Source: Arhodomonas aquaeolei DSM 8974 (GTDB lineage Bacteria > Pseudomonadota > Gammaproteobacteria > Nitrococcales > Nitrococcaceae). Taken from it: a DNA stretch of 64,000 nt. This document shows, one piece after another, positions 52,304 to 60,825 of the stretch. The position numbers and the translations under genes are program-made. Where the stretch lies: NCBI RefSeq assembly GCF_000374645.1, contig NZ_KB894806.1, positions 62,001 through 126,000 on the forward strand, given 5' to 3'. Within the stretch, counting starts at the first letter, position 1, and every line of letters starts with the position of its first letter. The notes beneath the pieces are model-generated. The model was not told the origin of the DNA, searched no databases, and saw only the letters and a list, made by a program, of their open reading frames with translations.

Positions 52304-53746
52304 ATGGCGGTGATTCTCCGCGTCATGGGCGTCCTGATGATGCTCTTCAGCCTGACGCTGGTGCCCCCGGTCATCGTTTCGCTGATCGTCGGGGACGGGG
52401 AGGTCCTGACCTTCCTGTACGCCATGCTCGTCATCGCCGGAGGTGGCCTGCTGTTGTGGCTGCCCTTCCGTGACCAGAAGCGCGATCTGCGGGCGAGGGA
52501 TGGATTCGTCGTGGTCACGATGTTCTGGCTGGTGCTTGCTGGCAGCGGTGCCGTGCCACTCGTATTCGGCCTGTCGCCGCACATGTCGGTGGCGGACGCG
52601 TTCTTCGAGTCCATGTCCGGATTGACCACCACCGGCGCGACCGTGCTGTCCGCCATAGACGCGCTGCCACCGTCGGTCCTTTACTACCGCCAGCAACTGA
52701 ACTGGCTGGGCGGAATGGGGATCGTCGTGCTCGCCGTGGCGGTCCTGCCGATGCTGGGCATCGGCGGGATGCAGCTCTACCGTGCGGAGACCCCCGGGCC
52801 GGAGAAGGACGCCAAGCTGACACCGCGTATCGGTGAGACGGCCAAGGCACTGTGGGCCATCTATGCGGCACTCACCCTCGCTTGTGCGCTGGCCTTCTGG
52901 GCCGGCGGGATGAGCCTGTTCGATGCCATCGGGCACAGCTTTTCCGTGCTGGCCACCGGCGGCTTCTCGCCCCATTCGGCGAGTATGGGGTACTACGATC
53001 GCCCGCTGTTGGACTGGATTGGCACCGTGTTCATGTATCTGGCTGCCGTGAACTTCGCCCTGCATTTCGCCGTGTGGCGGGGCCGTGACCTGTCCGCGTT
53101 CCGCCGGGACCCGGAGTTCCGCTTCTACACGGGGCTCGTGCTGGTAGCGACGGCGGGTGTGTCGGCGTTGCTCTATTTCGGTGGACGCTACGGCCTAGCC
53201 GATGCATTCCGTCACGGCGCCTTCCAGGTCATGACGTTCTCCAGCAATACGGGTCTCGTCACCACCGATTACTATGACTGGTCCGGCATGCTGCCGGCGC
53301 TGCTGATGTTCATCAGCATTATCGGCGGCAGCGCGGGCTCGACGGCGGGCGGTATCAAGGCGATCCGGTTCCTGATGCTGCTCAAGCAGGGGTATCGGGA
53401 GCTGCTACGCCTGGTTCATCCGCGCGGGCATTTCGACGTGAAGCTCGGCGAGCGTGTGGTCGACGAACGGATCACCTCGGCGGTATGGGGGTTCTTCGCC
53501 ACCTACATGGCGGTGTTCGGCATAGCCATGCTGCTGCTCATGCAGGACGGGGTCGACCAGGTTACGGCCTTCAGCGCGGTTGTCGCCTGTATCAACAACC
53601 TCGGCATCGCATTCGGGGACGTCGCCTCGGGGTTCGCCGACCTCAGTACCTGGGCAAAGTGGCTGCTGTCGCTAGTAATGCTCATGGGGCGCCTGGAGAT
53701 CTTCACGGTGCTTGTCCTCCTGACGCCTGCGTTCTGGAAGGTCTGA
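52304..53746 (+). CDS. trkH: Trk potassium uptake channel subunit TrkH
   Basis: 480 residues with about ten membrane helices and four pore-loop repeats carrying the single-glycine filters (SGLTTTGATV, FSVLATGGFSPHS, TFSSNTGLVTTDYYD, CINNLGIAFGDV). It forms the K+ path gated by TrkA. GGGGGGG precedes the ATG. Codon use looks slightly less G+C-extreme than in its neighbours. A homopolymer G tract begins 4 bases after the stop; the C-terminal LLTPAFWKV is complete. Confidence 0.95.
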   Translation: MAVILRVMGVLMMLFSLTLVPPVIVSLIVGDGEVLTFLYAMLVIAGGGLLLWLPFRDQKRDLRARDGFVVVTMFWLVLAGSGAVPLVFGLSPHMSVADAFFESMSGLTTTGATVLSAIDALPPSVLYYRQQLNWLGGMGIVVLAVAVLPMLGIGGMQLYRAETPGPEKDAKLTPRIGETAKALWAIYAALTLACALAFWAGGMSLFDAIGHSFSVLATGGFSPHSASMGYYDRPLLDWIGTVFMYLAAVNFALHFAVWRGRDLSAFRRDPEFRFYTGLVLVATAGVSALLYFGGRYGLADAFRHGAFQVMTFSSNTGLVTTDYYDWSGMLPALLMFISIIGGSAGSTAGGIKAIRFLMLLKQGYRELLRLVHPRGHFDVKLGERVVDERITSAVWGFFATYMAVFGIAMLLLMQDGVDQVTAFSAVVACINNLGIAFGDVASGFADLSTWAKWLLSLVMLMGRLEIFTVLVLLTPAFWKV

Positions 53747-53851
53747 GCCCGGGGGGGGGGGGGGGGGGGGCCGGGGGGGGGGGGGGGCGAGGGCCCGGGG
53801 CCACCAACACGGGCCTTGAATTCGCGACCGTTCGGATCCATTAGTTAAATC
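53747..53851. repeat. G20-CC-G15 homopolymer tracts followed by EcoRI and BamHI hexamers
   Basis: A run of 20 G (53751-53770), CC and 15 G (53773-53787) lies directly after trkH. GAATTC (53818-53823) and GGATCC (53834-53839) follow 11 bases apart, in an A+T-richer stretch just before the next gene. Such a combination is unlike the rest of the window. It suggests a low-quality join or leftover adaptor sequence rather than native DNA; a genuine slippage-prone tract is the alternative. Confidence 0.75.
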
Positions 53852-54166
53852 ATGGACATAGAAGCCCTTGAGCGCATGATCCACAGCGGGCGGGACAGCG
53901 CGATGCTGCGCCTGACCTTGGGCAATGCCTACGCCCGCGAGGCCGACCGCGAGACTGCCGAGCGGCACCTGCGCGAGGCGGTAACCATCGACCCGCAGTA
54001 CTCCGCCGCCTGGCGCGCGCTCGGCCGGCTGCAGGAGCGCGGTGGCGACCGCGACGCGGCGCTGGCGAGCTACCGCGAGGGCCTCGCCGCGGCGCGGGCC
54101 AACGGCGACATGCAGGTGGTCCGCGAGCTCGAGGTGCGCGTGCGCCGCCTCGGGGAAGCCGAATGA
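53852..54166 (+). CDS. Small tetratricopeptide-repeat protein
   Basis: 104 residues made of about two and a half TPR units (GNAYAREADRETAERHLREAVTID, then AWRALGRLQERGGDRDAALASYREGL). It has no signal peptide or membrane helix, so it is cytoplasmic. TPRs mediate protein-protein contacts; the partner is unknown. A preceding GTTAAATC gives no good ribosome site, possibly because the upstream sequence is corrupted at the G tracts. The protein could be longer in the true genome. Confidence 0.7.
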   Translation: MDIEALERMIHSGRDSAMLRLTLGNAYAREADRETAERHLREAVTIDPQYSAAWRALGRLQERGGDRDAALASYREGLAAARANGDMQVVRELEVRVRRLGEAE

Positions 54167-54246
54167 ACCGTGGGCCCCGTCGTGTTGACTACACTGGTTG
54201 AGAACGGACGATCCGCGTAACACATCGACGCAAAGGGAGCGAGAGC

Positions 54247-54723
54247 ATGGACTGGCAGAAGCAGATGGAAGAGGCGATGAGCGGCTGGACGGAGACCCAG
54301 CGCCGGCTCTGGGACCAGTGGTTCGAGGGGATGCGCAGCGCCGGGCTCGGCGGGCCCGCGGCGGATGCCCAGAAACAGCAGGTCGAGGCATGGCAGAAGG
54401 CCGTCGAGGAGGCCCTGGAGCGCCAGCAACAGTGGATCCGCAGCCTCTCCGGCGGCGCTGGCAGCGCCGACCCGAGCGACTGGGGCGCCCAGATGCAGCA
54501 GATGATGCGGGCCTGGACGGAGACCCAGAGCGAACTGTGGCGCAGCTGGCTGGCCCGCATGGAGGAGATGCAGCCGGCGGTGCGTGACATGCCGTGGTAC
54601 CGCAACGCGCGGGACGTGCTCGATGCCTGGGAGCAGGCCGGTCAGCAGGCGAGCAAGGCGGCCGGGACATCGAAGTCCGGACGGTCATCCGGCAAGTCTG
54701 GCGGCAGCAGCAGCGGCAGCTAG
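54247..54723 (+). CDS. Trp-rich protein with an internal 30-residue repeat (phasin/PhaE-like?)
   Basis: 158 residues, with twelve tryptophans. Residues 1-29 and 78-107 are copies of one unit: DW-x3-M-x3-M-x2-WTETQ-x2-LW-x2-W. The middle and end are amphipathic helix with a Gln/Glu-rich bias, closing in a Ser/Gly/Lys tail (140-158). There is no signal peptide. Repeated W-x2-QW helices recall PHA-granule proteins such as PhaE or phasins, but no PHA synthase is nearby, so function is not assigned. GGGAGCGAGAG precedes the ATG. A strong hairpin and then a divergently oriented sRNA locus follow it. Confidence 0.75.
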   Translation: MDWQKQMEEAMSGWTETQRRLWDQWFEGMRSAGLGGPAADAQKQQVEAWQKAVEEALERQQQWIRSLSGGAGSADPSDWGAQMQQMMRAWTETQSELWRSWLARMEEMQPAVRDMPWYRNARDVLDAWEQAGQQASKAAGTSKSGRSSGKSGGSSSGS

Positions 54724-54748
54724 CCAGAAAGGTCGGCGCTGGCCTTTT

Positions 54749-54788
54749 CGCCGGGTGTTGGCTGCCCGAAGGCAGCGGACACCCGGCG
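54749..54788 (+). other. Strong two-tier hairpin downstream of the Trp-rich repeat gene
   Basis: CGCCGGGTGT (54749-54758) pairs perfectly with ACACCCGGCG (54779-54788). Inside it, GCTGCC (54761-54766) pairs with GGCAGC (54771-54776) around a CGAA loop. A T4 run precedes the hairpin and none follows it, so it is not a classic terminator on the plus strand. It may protect the mRNA 3' end or act as a weak terminator. Confidence 0.6.
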
Positions 54789-54999
54789 GGGTCTGTTGGC
54801 CGTCGGTCGGAACCAACCTACGGGAAACCGGCAAGCGGCGTGACGGCGCGTGAGTTTCAGCGTTCACTGGGCGAAGCCCACCGTCGAGGTCCATCCGGAC
54901 GGTGAGGCGCTGTCTCGCGGGCAGGCAGGGCCGTGCTGATCCACCGAACGGAAGGGGCGGTCCGTTTCCGGGGCCTTCCACTATCGCCTTGCGATGGAC
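54789..54999. other. Gene-free stretch between the hairpin and the sRNA terminator
   Basis: No coding potential is recognised and no second hairpin stands out as clearly as the flanking ones. It is read-through space between the Trp-rich repeat gene and the minus-strand terminator at 55000-55030. Confidence 0.4.
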
Positions 55000-55030
55000 A
55001 AAAAAACGCCGGCGCGATCCCTGCGCCGGC
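55000..55030 (-). terminator. Rho-independent terminator of the candidate sRNA
   Basis: An 8-base-pair GCCGGCGC/GCGCCGGC stem (55008-55030) is followed on the minus strand by G and then T7. On the plus strand the same stem is followed by TTTCT, so it may also weakly stop transcripts arriving from the Trp-rich repeat gene. The loop contains AGGGA, a possible CsrA site. Confidence 0.85.
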
Positions 55031-55180
55031 TTTCTAGGTTCACTGTGCTGGAGGTGAAACGCGCACGCGACCCCCTCCGTGGGGTCGACCGGCTCCTGCC
55101 GGCGTGCGCCACTTCCCTGTGGTTTTTGTTATGGCCGCGGCTTCCTGCTGCGGCCCGCCCGCCCTCAATGGCAGGCACGG
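55000..55180 (-). ncRNA. Candidate CsrB/RsmY/RsmZ-like sRNA with five GGA-loop hairpins
   Basis: Read on the minus strand, five hairpins follow one another. Their plus-strand positions and apical loops are: 55133-55155, 9-base-pair stem, loop AGGAA; 55109-55122, 4 bp, AGGGAA; 55089-55102, 5 bp, AGGA; 55068-55087, 7 bp, ACGGAG; and 55008-55030, 8 bp, AGGGATC. The last is followed by T7 (plus-strand A7 at 55000-55006), a rho-independent terminator. CsrA/RsmA binds GGA in hairpin loops, and sRNAs of the CsrB/RsmZ class are built of such units. A GacA-box-like palindrome and weak -35/-10 hexamers lie upstream. The 5' end near 55180 is inferred from the promoter. Confidence 0.72.
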
Positions 55181-55187
55181 GGACAGG

Positions 55188-55217
55188 ATGCCACCATCGC
55201 CGGGGGGTGACTGTCAG
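55188..55217 (-). promoter_or_regulatory. Candidate promoter of the sRNA
   Basis: On the minus strand, CTGACA (plus 55212-55217) and TGGCAT (plus 55188-55193) are 18 bases apart, placing a start near 55180. The -10 is weak, as expected for an activator-dependent promoter. Confidence 0.45.
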
Positions 55218-55234
55218 CCGCCGGTGACAGACCA

Positions 55235-55252
55235 TGTAGGAATTGGCCTACA
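55235..55252. promoter_or_regulatory. GacA/UvrY-box-like palindrome upstream of the sRNA
   Basis: The 18-base element reads TGTAGG-N6-CCTACA on the minus strand, with perfect 6-base arms. This is the architecture of the GacA upstream activating sequence TGTAAG-N6-CTTACA known before rsmX/Y/Z. Its centre is about 63 bases from the predicted sRNA start. It is only 28 bases from the dtd start codon, a poor distance for dtd activation. Confidence 0.6.
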
Positions 55253-55279
55253 CGGCCGCTACCCCATCCGGAGGAAGAC

Positions 55280-55729
55280 ATGATCGCGCTGCTTCAGCGC
55301 GTCAGCCGCGCGGCGGTGGACGTCGACGGCAGGACCGTCGCCGCGATCGGCGGAGGGCTGCTCGTGCTCGTCGGCGTTCAGCGCGAGGACGGGCCGGCGG
55401 ACGCCGCCCGGCTCGCCGGGCGGCTGCTCGCCTACCGCGTGTTCGAGGACGCCGATGGCCGGATGAACCGTTCCCTGACGGATACCGGCGGCGGGCTGCT
55501 GCTGGTGCCGCAGTTCACCCTCGCGGCCGACACCCGCAAGGGCAACCGCCCGGGGTTCTCCACCGCGGCGGCGCCGGATGCCGGCCGGCGGCTGTTCGAT
55601 GCCCTCGTCGGCCACTGCCGGGAGCGGCATGCGGACGTGGCGACCGGCGTGTTCGGTGCGGACATGGCCGTGAGCCTGGTCAACGACGGTCCGGTGACCT
55701 TCCGTCTGGCGACCCGGGAGCCCCGCTGA
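55280..55729 (+). CDS. dtd: D-aminoacyl-tRNA deacylase
   Basis: 149 residues, compared with 145 in E. coli. It hydrolyses D-aminoacyl- and Gly-tRNA(Ala) esters as a proofreading step. The start [17 protein letters not shown], the catalytic-site [16 protein letters not shown] block and the C-terminal NDGPVTF (Gly-cisPro-type region) are conserved. CGGAGGA precedes the ATG. It is divergent from the candidate sRNA. Confidence 0.95.
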   Translation: MIALLQRVSRAAVDVDGRTVAAIGGGLLVLVGVQREDGPADAARLAGRLLAYRVFEDADGRMNRSLTDTGGGLLLVPQFTLAADTRKGNRPGFSTAAAPDAGRRLFDALVGHCRERHADVATGVFGADMAVSLVNDGPVTFRLATREPR

Positions 55730-55809
55730 GCCGGGTCTCAGCGGTCACCACAATGCACTGGGAGGCGTGGTATGCTCCGCGCGTCACCCAGCCCAGTTGA
55801 TGCGAGACC

Positions 55810-56403
55810 ATGGCCGAGCGAACCGCGAGCGTAGAGCGCAACACCCTGGAAACCCGGATCCGTACCACCGTCAATCTCGACGGCACGGGGGCATCCAACA
55901 TCGACATCGGTGTGCCGTTCCTCGAGCACATGCTCGACCAGGTGGCGCGCCACGGGCTGATCGACATCGATATCCAGGCCGAGGGCGATCACCACATCGA
56001 CGATCACCACACCGTCGAGGACGTCGGCATTACCCTGGGCCAGGCGCTCGCGAAGGCACTCGGCGACAAGAAGGGCATCCGCCGCTTCGGCCACGCCTAC
56101 TGCCCGCTGGACGAGGCGCTCTCGCGGGTGGTGGTGGACTTCTCCGGCCGCCCGGGGCTGGAGTTCCACGTTGAGTTCCCGCGCGCGCGGATCGGCAGCT
56201 TCGACGTCGACCTGTTCAGCGAGTTCTTCCAGGGCCTGGTCAATCACGCCTGGATCACCCTGCACGTGGACAACCTGCGCGGGCGCAACGCGCACCACGT
56301 GGCGGAGACGGTGTTCAAGGCCACCGGCCGCGCCCTGCGCATGGCCGTGGAGCTCGACGAGCGCCAGGCGGGGGTGACGCCCTCCACCAAGGGCGCACTG
56401 TAA
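55810..56403 (+). CDS. hisB: Imidazoleglycerol-phosphate dehydratase (monofunctional)
   Basis: 197 residues, i.e. the dehydratase only, without the phosphatase domain fused in E. coli HisB. The metal-binding His clusters [12 protein letters not shown] and RNAHHVAE are present. It performs step 6 of histidine synthesis. It is the first gene of hisBHAFIE-tatABC; hisG, hisD and hisC are not in the window. TATGCT at 55771-55776 could be its -10. Confidence 0.97.
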   Translation: MAERTASVERNTLETRIRTTVNLDGTGASNIDIGVPFLEHMLDQVARHGLIDIDIQAEGDHHIDDHHTVEDVGITLGQALAKALGDKKGIRRFGHAYCPLDEALSRVVVDFSGRPGLEFHVEFPRARIGSFDVDLFSEFFQGLVNHAWITLHVDNLRGRNAHHVAETVFKATGRALRMAVELDERQAGVTPSTKGAL

Positions 56404-56413
56404 GGGGGCGTCC

Positions 56414-57052
56414 ATGGCAAGCACCGTCGTTGTCGACTACGGCATGGGCAACCTGCGCTCCATGGCCAAGGCGCTGGAGCACGCCGGCGCCGGGGACGTG
56501 CGGGTGACCGATGACGCCGAGACCATCGCCGCCGCGGACCGGGTCGTCTTTCCCGGCCAGGGCGCGGCGCGGGACTGCATGAGTGCGCTGCACGCCCACG
56601 AGCTCGTCGACGTGCTCGGCGAGAGCATGGTCCGCAAGCCCTTTCTCGGCGCGTGCATGGGCATGCAGGTCCTGCTCGCCTGGAGCGAGGAGAACGGCGG
56701 CATCGATCTGCTCGGGCGCTTTCCCGGGCGGATCCGCCACTTCCGCCACCACTTCACGGCGAAGGACACCGGATTGAAGGTCCCGCACATGGGATGGAAC
56801 CGCGTGCGCCAGACGACGTCCCACCCATTGTGGGCGGGCATCGACGACGGCGAGTGGTTCTACTTCGTGCATAGCTACTATGCCGAGCCGGACGAGGATG
56901 CCCTGGTGCTGGGGCGCACCGACTACGGCGGGCCATTCGCGAGCGTGCTCGGGCGCGGCAATATCTTCGCGACCCAGTTCCATCCGGAGAAGAGCCATGA
57001 CGCCGGTGTGCGTCTGCTTGCGAACTTCGTCCGCTGGGACGGCGCCGCCTGA
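56414..57052 (+). CDS. hisH: Imidazole glycerol phosphate synthase glutaminase subunit
   Basis: 212 residues. A class I glutamine amidotransferase with the nucleophile Cys in FLGACMGMQVL and the catalytic His/Glu in FHPEKSHDAG. It delivers ammonia to HisF. The normal start VVDYGMGNLRS is present. It is 10 bases downstream of hisB. Confidence 0.97.
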   Translation: MASTVVVDYGMGNLRSMAKALEHAGAGDVRVTDDAETIAAADRVVFPGQGAARDCMSALHAHELVDVLGESMVRKPFLGACMGMQVLLAWSEENGGIDLLGRFPGRIRHFRHHFTAKDTGLKVPHMGWNRVRQTTSHPLWAGIDDGEWFYFVHSYYAEPDEDALVLGRTDYGGPFASVLGRGNIFATQFHPEKSHDAGVRLLANFVRWDGAA

Positions 57053-57106
57053 GGCGCCGACCGACGAGCGCGCGGCCCGCTGCGGTCGCGATCGAGAACA
57101 GGTGAA

Positions 57107-57861
57107 ATGGATTCGGACATGCTGCTGATTCCCGCGATTGACCTCAAAGAGGGCAAGTGCGTGCGTCTGCGCCAGGGGCGCATGGACGACGAGACGATCT
57201 TCTCCGACGATCCGGTTGCCATTGCCGGGCGCTGGATCGAGGCCGGTGCGCGGCGCATCCATATCGTCGATCTCAACGGCGCGGTGGCCGGCTTCCCGGT
57301 CAACGCGGACATCATCGGGCGCATCGCCGAGGAGTATCCGGACGTGGAGATCCAGGTCGGCGGCGGTATCCGCAGCTTCGATGTCATCCAGACGTATCTG
57401 GACGTGGGCGTCGACTACGTGATCATCGGCACCCAGGCGGTGCGCCGCCCGGCATTCGTCGACGACGCCTGCGACGAGTTCCCCGGCCACATCATCGTCG
57501 GCCTGGACGCCAAGGACGGGATGGTCGCCACCGACGGCTGGGAGCAGGTCAGCCAGGCCAGCGCCGAGGACATGGCGCGGCGTTTCGAGGCCGCCGGCGT
57601 GGAGGCGCTGGTGTTCACCGACATCGGCCGCGACGGCATGATGCGCGGCGTCAACGTCGAGGCGACGGCGCGGCTGGCCCGGGCGGTGGAGATCCCGGTC
57701 ATCGCCTCCGGTGGCGTCTCCTCCATGGACGACGTGCGCGCGCTGTGCGCCGCGGCGGACAGCGGCATCAGCGGGGCCATCGTCGGCCGCGCCCTCTACG
57801 AGGGCGGTCTCGACCTCGCCGAGGCCCAGCGCACCGCCAACGAGCTCACGGGGGCCGCGTA

Positions 57862-57862
<1 letters not shown>
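57107..57862 (+). CDS. hisA: ProFAR isomerase
   Basis: 251 residues. A (beta-alpha)8 enzyme that isomerises phosphoribosylformimino-AICAR phosphate. It starts [16 protein letters not shown], with catalytic Asp in both halves ([14 protein letters not shown]) and GGGIRS/SGGVSS phosphate loops. The first ATG is at 57107 with AGGTGA very close; 57119 would give the more usual MLLIPAIDL start, so the start is uncertain. The stop TAA overlaps the hisF ATG by one base. Confidence 0.96.
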
Positions 57863-58631
<769 letters not shown>

Positions 58632-58635
<4 letters not shown>

Positions 58636-59027
58636 GCTGGCTCGACGAGGTTTGCTGGAACGACGACGGCCTGGTGGCGGCGATCGCCCAGGACGCCGGC
58701 GACGGCGAGGTCCTGATGATGGCCTGGATGAACCGCGAGGCCCTGGAGCGGACCGCCGAGCTGGGCGAGGCGGTGTACTACTCGCGCTCCCGCGGGCGGC
58801 TGTGGCACAAGGGCGAGAGCTCGGGCCACACCCAGCGGGTGCACGAGCTGCGCATCGACTGCGACGGCGATGTCGTGCTGCTGCGGGTGACCCAGGCCGG
58901 CGGGATCGCCTGCCACACCGGGCGGCGCAGCTGCTTCTACCGGCGCCTGGCGGACGGGGACTGGGCCGAGACGGCCCCGGTCCTGCGCGACCCGGCGTCG
59001 ATCTACGGGGGGAACGGCAATGGATGA
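58632..59027 (+). CDS. hisI: Phosphoribosyl-AMP cyclohydrolase
   Basis: 131 residues, a stand-alone HisI separate from HisE. The metal site DCDGDVVLL and the Cys/His motif [15 protein letters not shown] are conserved, as is the [14 protein letters not shown] block. It opens the purine ring of PR-AMP in step 3 of histidine synthesis. It overlaps hisF (4 bases) and hisE (8 bases). Confidence 0.97.
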
Positions 59028-59343
59028 GCGTATCCTCGAGCGCCTCGCCGAGGTGCTGGAGACGCGCAAGGGCGAGGACCCGGGGCGCTCCTACGTGGCG
59101 GGGCTGTATGCCCGGGGCGAGGACCAGATCCTCAAGAAGGTCGGCGAAGAGGCCACCGAGACCGTGATCGCCGCGAAGTCCGGCGACACGGACCATCTGG
59201 TTTATGAGACCGCGGATCTGTGGTTCCATACATTGGTCATGTTGGCGCATTATGGTCGGGGTCCCGCCGACGTGCTCGAAGAGCTCGGACGCCGCTTCGG
59301 CCTGTCCGGCCTGGACGAAAAGGCCGCGCGCGACGGCGACTAG
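59020..59343 (+). CDS. hisE: Phosphoribosyl-ATP pyrophosphohydrolase
   Basis: 107 residues, MazG-like helical fold. It hydrolyses PR-ATP to PR-AMP in step 2 of histidine synthesis. [15 protein letters not shown] supplies the metal-binding Glu residues, and the second acidic cluster is [14 protein letters not shown]. It overlaps the end of hisI. Confidence 0.96.
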   Translation: MDERILERLAEVLETRKGEDPGRSYVAGLYARGEDQILKKVGEEATETVIAAKSGDTDHLVYETADLWFHTLVMLAHYGRGPADVLEELGRRFGLSGLDEKAARDGD

Positions 59344-59395
59344 ATCACAAGGCCACCGCCTGCCGGCGGCGGCTGCAGCTGTCAGGAGAGGTTAA

Positions 59396-59656
59396 ATGGG
59401 TTTCGGTGGTATCAGCGTCTGGTCGCTTCTGCTCATTCTGGTCATCGTGCTGCTGCTGTTCGGCACCAAGAAGCTGCGCAACATCGGTTCGGATCTTGGT
59501 GGTGCGGTGCGCGGCTTCAAGCACGCCATGGATGACGGCGAGAAGGAGAAATCCTCCGATGCCTCCGGCGAGCGGCTCGAGGCCTCCGAGGAGAAGCCCG
59601 GCGAGTCCACTTCGGAGACCGAAGAGACCGGCCGCGACCGGCACCACACCAGCTGA
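59396..59656 (+). CDS. tatA: Sec-independent protein translocase subunit TatA
   Basis: 86 residues. One short N-terminal membrane helix (about 4-22) ends in the conserved FG ([12 protein letters not shown]). An amphipathic helix and an acidic, disordered tail follow. It forms the size-variable pore for folded twin-arginine substrates. A strong AGGAGAGG ribosome site precedes the ATG. It follows hisE, a linkage common in gammaproteobacteria. Confidence 0.95.
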   Translation: MGFGGISVWSLLLILVIVLLLFGTKKLRNIGSDLGGAVRGFKHAMDDGEKEKSSDASGERLEASEEKPGESTSETEETGRDRHHTS

Positions 59657-59674
59657 TCCCGGCATCCGACACCG

Positions 59675-60070
59675 ATGTTTGATGTCGGCTTCTGGGAACT
59701 GCTGATCATCGGGGTGATCGCGCTCATCGTGGTCGGCCCCGAGCGGCTGCCGGGGCTTGCCCGGACGGTCGGGCTGTGGGTCGGACGGGCCCGCGCCACC
59801 TTCTACTCCCTGCGCGACGAAATCGAACGCGAGTCCGACCTCCAGGGGCTGCGTGACACCGAGCGCGCCCTGCGCGAGCGCGGTCAGGAGTTCCGCGAGA
59901 GCGTGGAGCGCACCGCGAGCGAGGTGCGCGATACCGCCGAGCGCACGCGCTCGGAAGTGGAGGAGGCCGCCTCCGCGTCCGCCGAGAGCACCACCGGCGG
60001 CGGTGACAGTGACAGCGACGCCGGCGAGCAGAATGCCGGCACAGAGACACGGGACCGTAACGGACAATGA
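59675..60070 (+). CDS. tatB: Sec-independent protein translocase subunit TatB
   Basis: 131 residues. It begins MFDVGFWELLIIGVIALIVVGPERLP, a canonical TatB helix with GPERLP. A long amphipathic helix and a Ser/Thr/Glu-rich tail follow. With TatC it forms the receptor for twin-arginine signal peptides. It is 18 bases after tatA and overlaps tatC by 4 bases. Confidence 0.96.
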   Translation: MFDVGFWELLIIGVIALIVVGPERLPGLARTVGLWVGRARATFYSLRDEIERESDLQGLRDTERALRERGQEFRESVERTASEVRDTAERTRSEVEEAASASAESTTGGGDSDSDAGEQNAGTETRDRNGQ

Positions 60071-60825
60071 GCGTGGAGCCCCACGACCAGTCGGTGGACG
60101 ACGACGACCGCCCGCTGCTCAGTCACCTGCTCGAGCTGCGCAGCCGGCTGATGCGCTCGCTGCTCGTCACCCTCGCCGTCTTCCTGGTGCTCTACCCGTT
60201 CCGGGAGCCGCTCTACCACTGGCTCGCCGGGCCGCTGCAGGCCGTGCTGCCGGAGGGCGCCCAGATGATCGCCACCCAGGTGGCGACGCCCTTCCTGATC
60301 CCGCTCAAGCTCGCGCTGGTCTGCGCGTTCTTCGTGTGCATCCCCTACATCCTCTACCAGGTGTGGGCGTTCGTCGCCCCCGGGCTGTACCGCCACGAGC
60401 GCCGGCTGATCTGGCCGCTGGTGGCCTCCAGCGTGGCGCTGTTCTACCTGGGCATGGCGTTCGCCTATTTCGTGGTCTTCCCGCTGGTGTTCCGGTTCTT
60501 CGCCGGCGTCACCCCCGAGGGGGTGTCGATGATGACCGACATCGGCGAGTATCTCTCCTTCGTGCTCACGCTGTTCTTCGCCTTCGGTGCCTCGTTCGAG
60601 GTGCCGATCGCCACCATTCTGCTGATCCGAAGCGGCGTGATCTCCCGTCGCGAGCTGGGCGCGAAGCGGCCCTACGTGATCGTGGTCGCGTTCACCGTGG
60701 GGATGCTGCTCACCCCGCCCGACGTCATCTCCCAGGTGCTGCTCGCGGTGCCGATCTGGCTGCTCTTCGAGCTCGGGCTGATCTTCTCGCGTTTTCTCCC
60801 CGGCTCGGCCGATGAGGACGAGTGA
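60067..60825 (+). CDS. tatC: Sec-independent protein translocase subunit TatC
   Basis: 252 residues with six membrane helices. The cytoplasmic N-terminus carries LLSHLLELRSRL, the twin-arginine binding region, including the conserved Glu. The first periplasmic loop is followed by CIPYILYQVWAFVAPGLYRHER. It is the last gene of hisBHAFIE-tatABC. A small hairpin follows 4 bases after the stop. Confidence 0.97.
   Translation: MSVEPHDQSVDDDDRPLLSHLLELRSRLMRSLLVTLAVFLVLYPFREPLYHWLAGPLQAVLPEGAQMIATQVATPFLIPLKLALVCAFFVCIPYILYQVWAFVAPGLYRHERRLIWPLVASSVALFYLGMAFAYFVVFPLVFRFFAGVTPEGVSMMTDIGEYLSFVLTLFFAFGASFEVPIATILLIRSGVISRRELGAKRPYVIVVAFTVGMLLTPPDVISQVLLAVPIWLLFELGLIFSRFLPGSADEDE

Noticed and set aside
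54994-55227. Short plus-strand frame (77 codons) over the sRNA locus
   Set aside because: Biased composition, no ribosome site, and it crosses every hairpin arm; the structural RNA reading explains the sequence better. The 84-codon minus-strand frame at 54981-55235 is rejected for the same reasons.
54724-55260. RNase P RNA, tmRNA, 6S or 4.5S RNA in the gene-free stretch
   Set aside because: None of the conserved core strings of these RNAs (for example GAGGAAAGTCC of RNase P or the SRP GGAAG/AGCA loop) is present on either strand.
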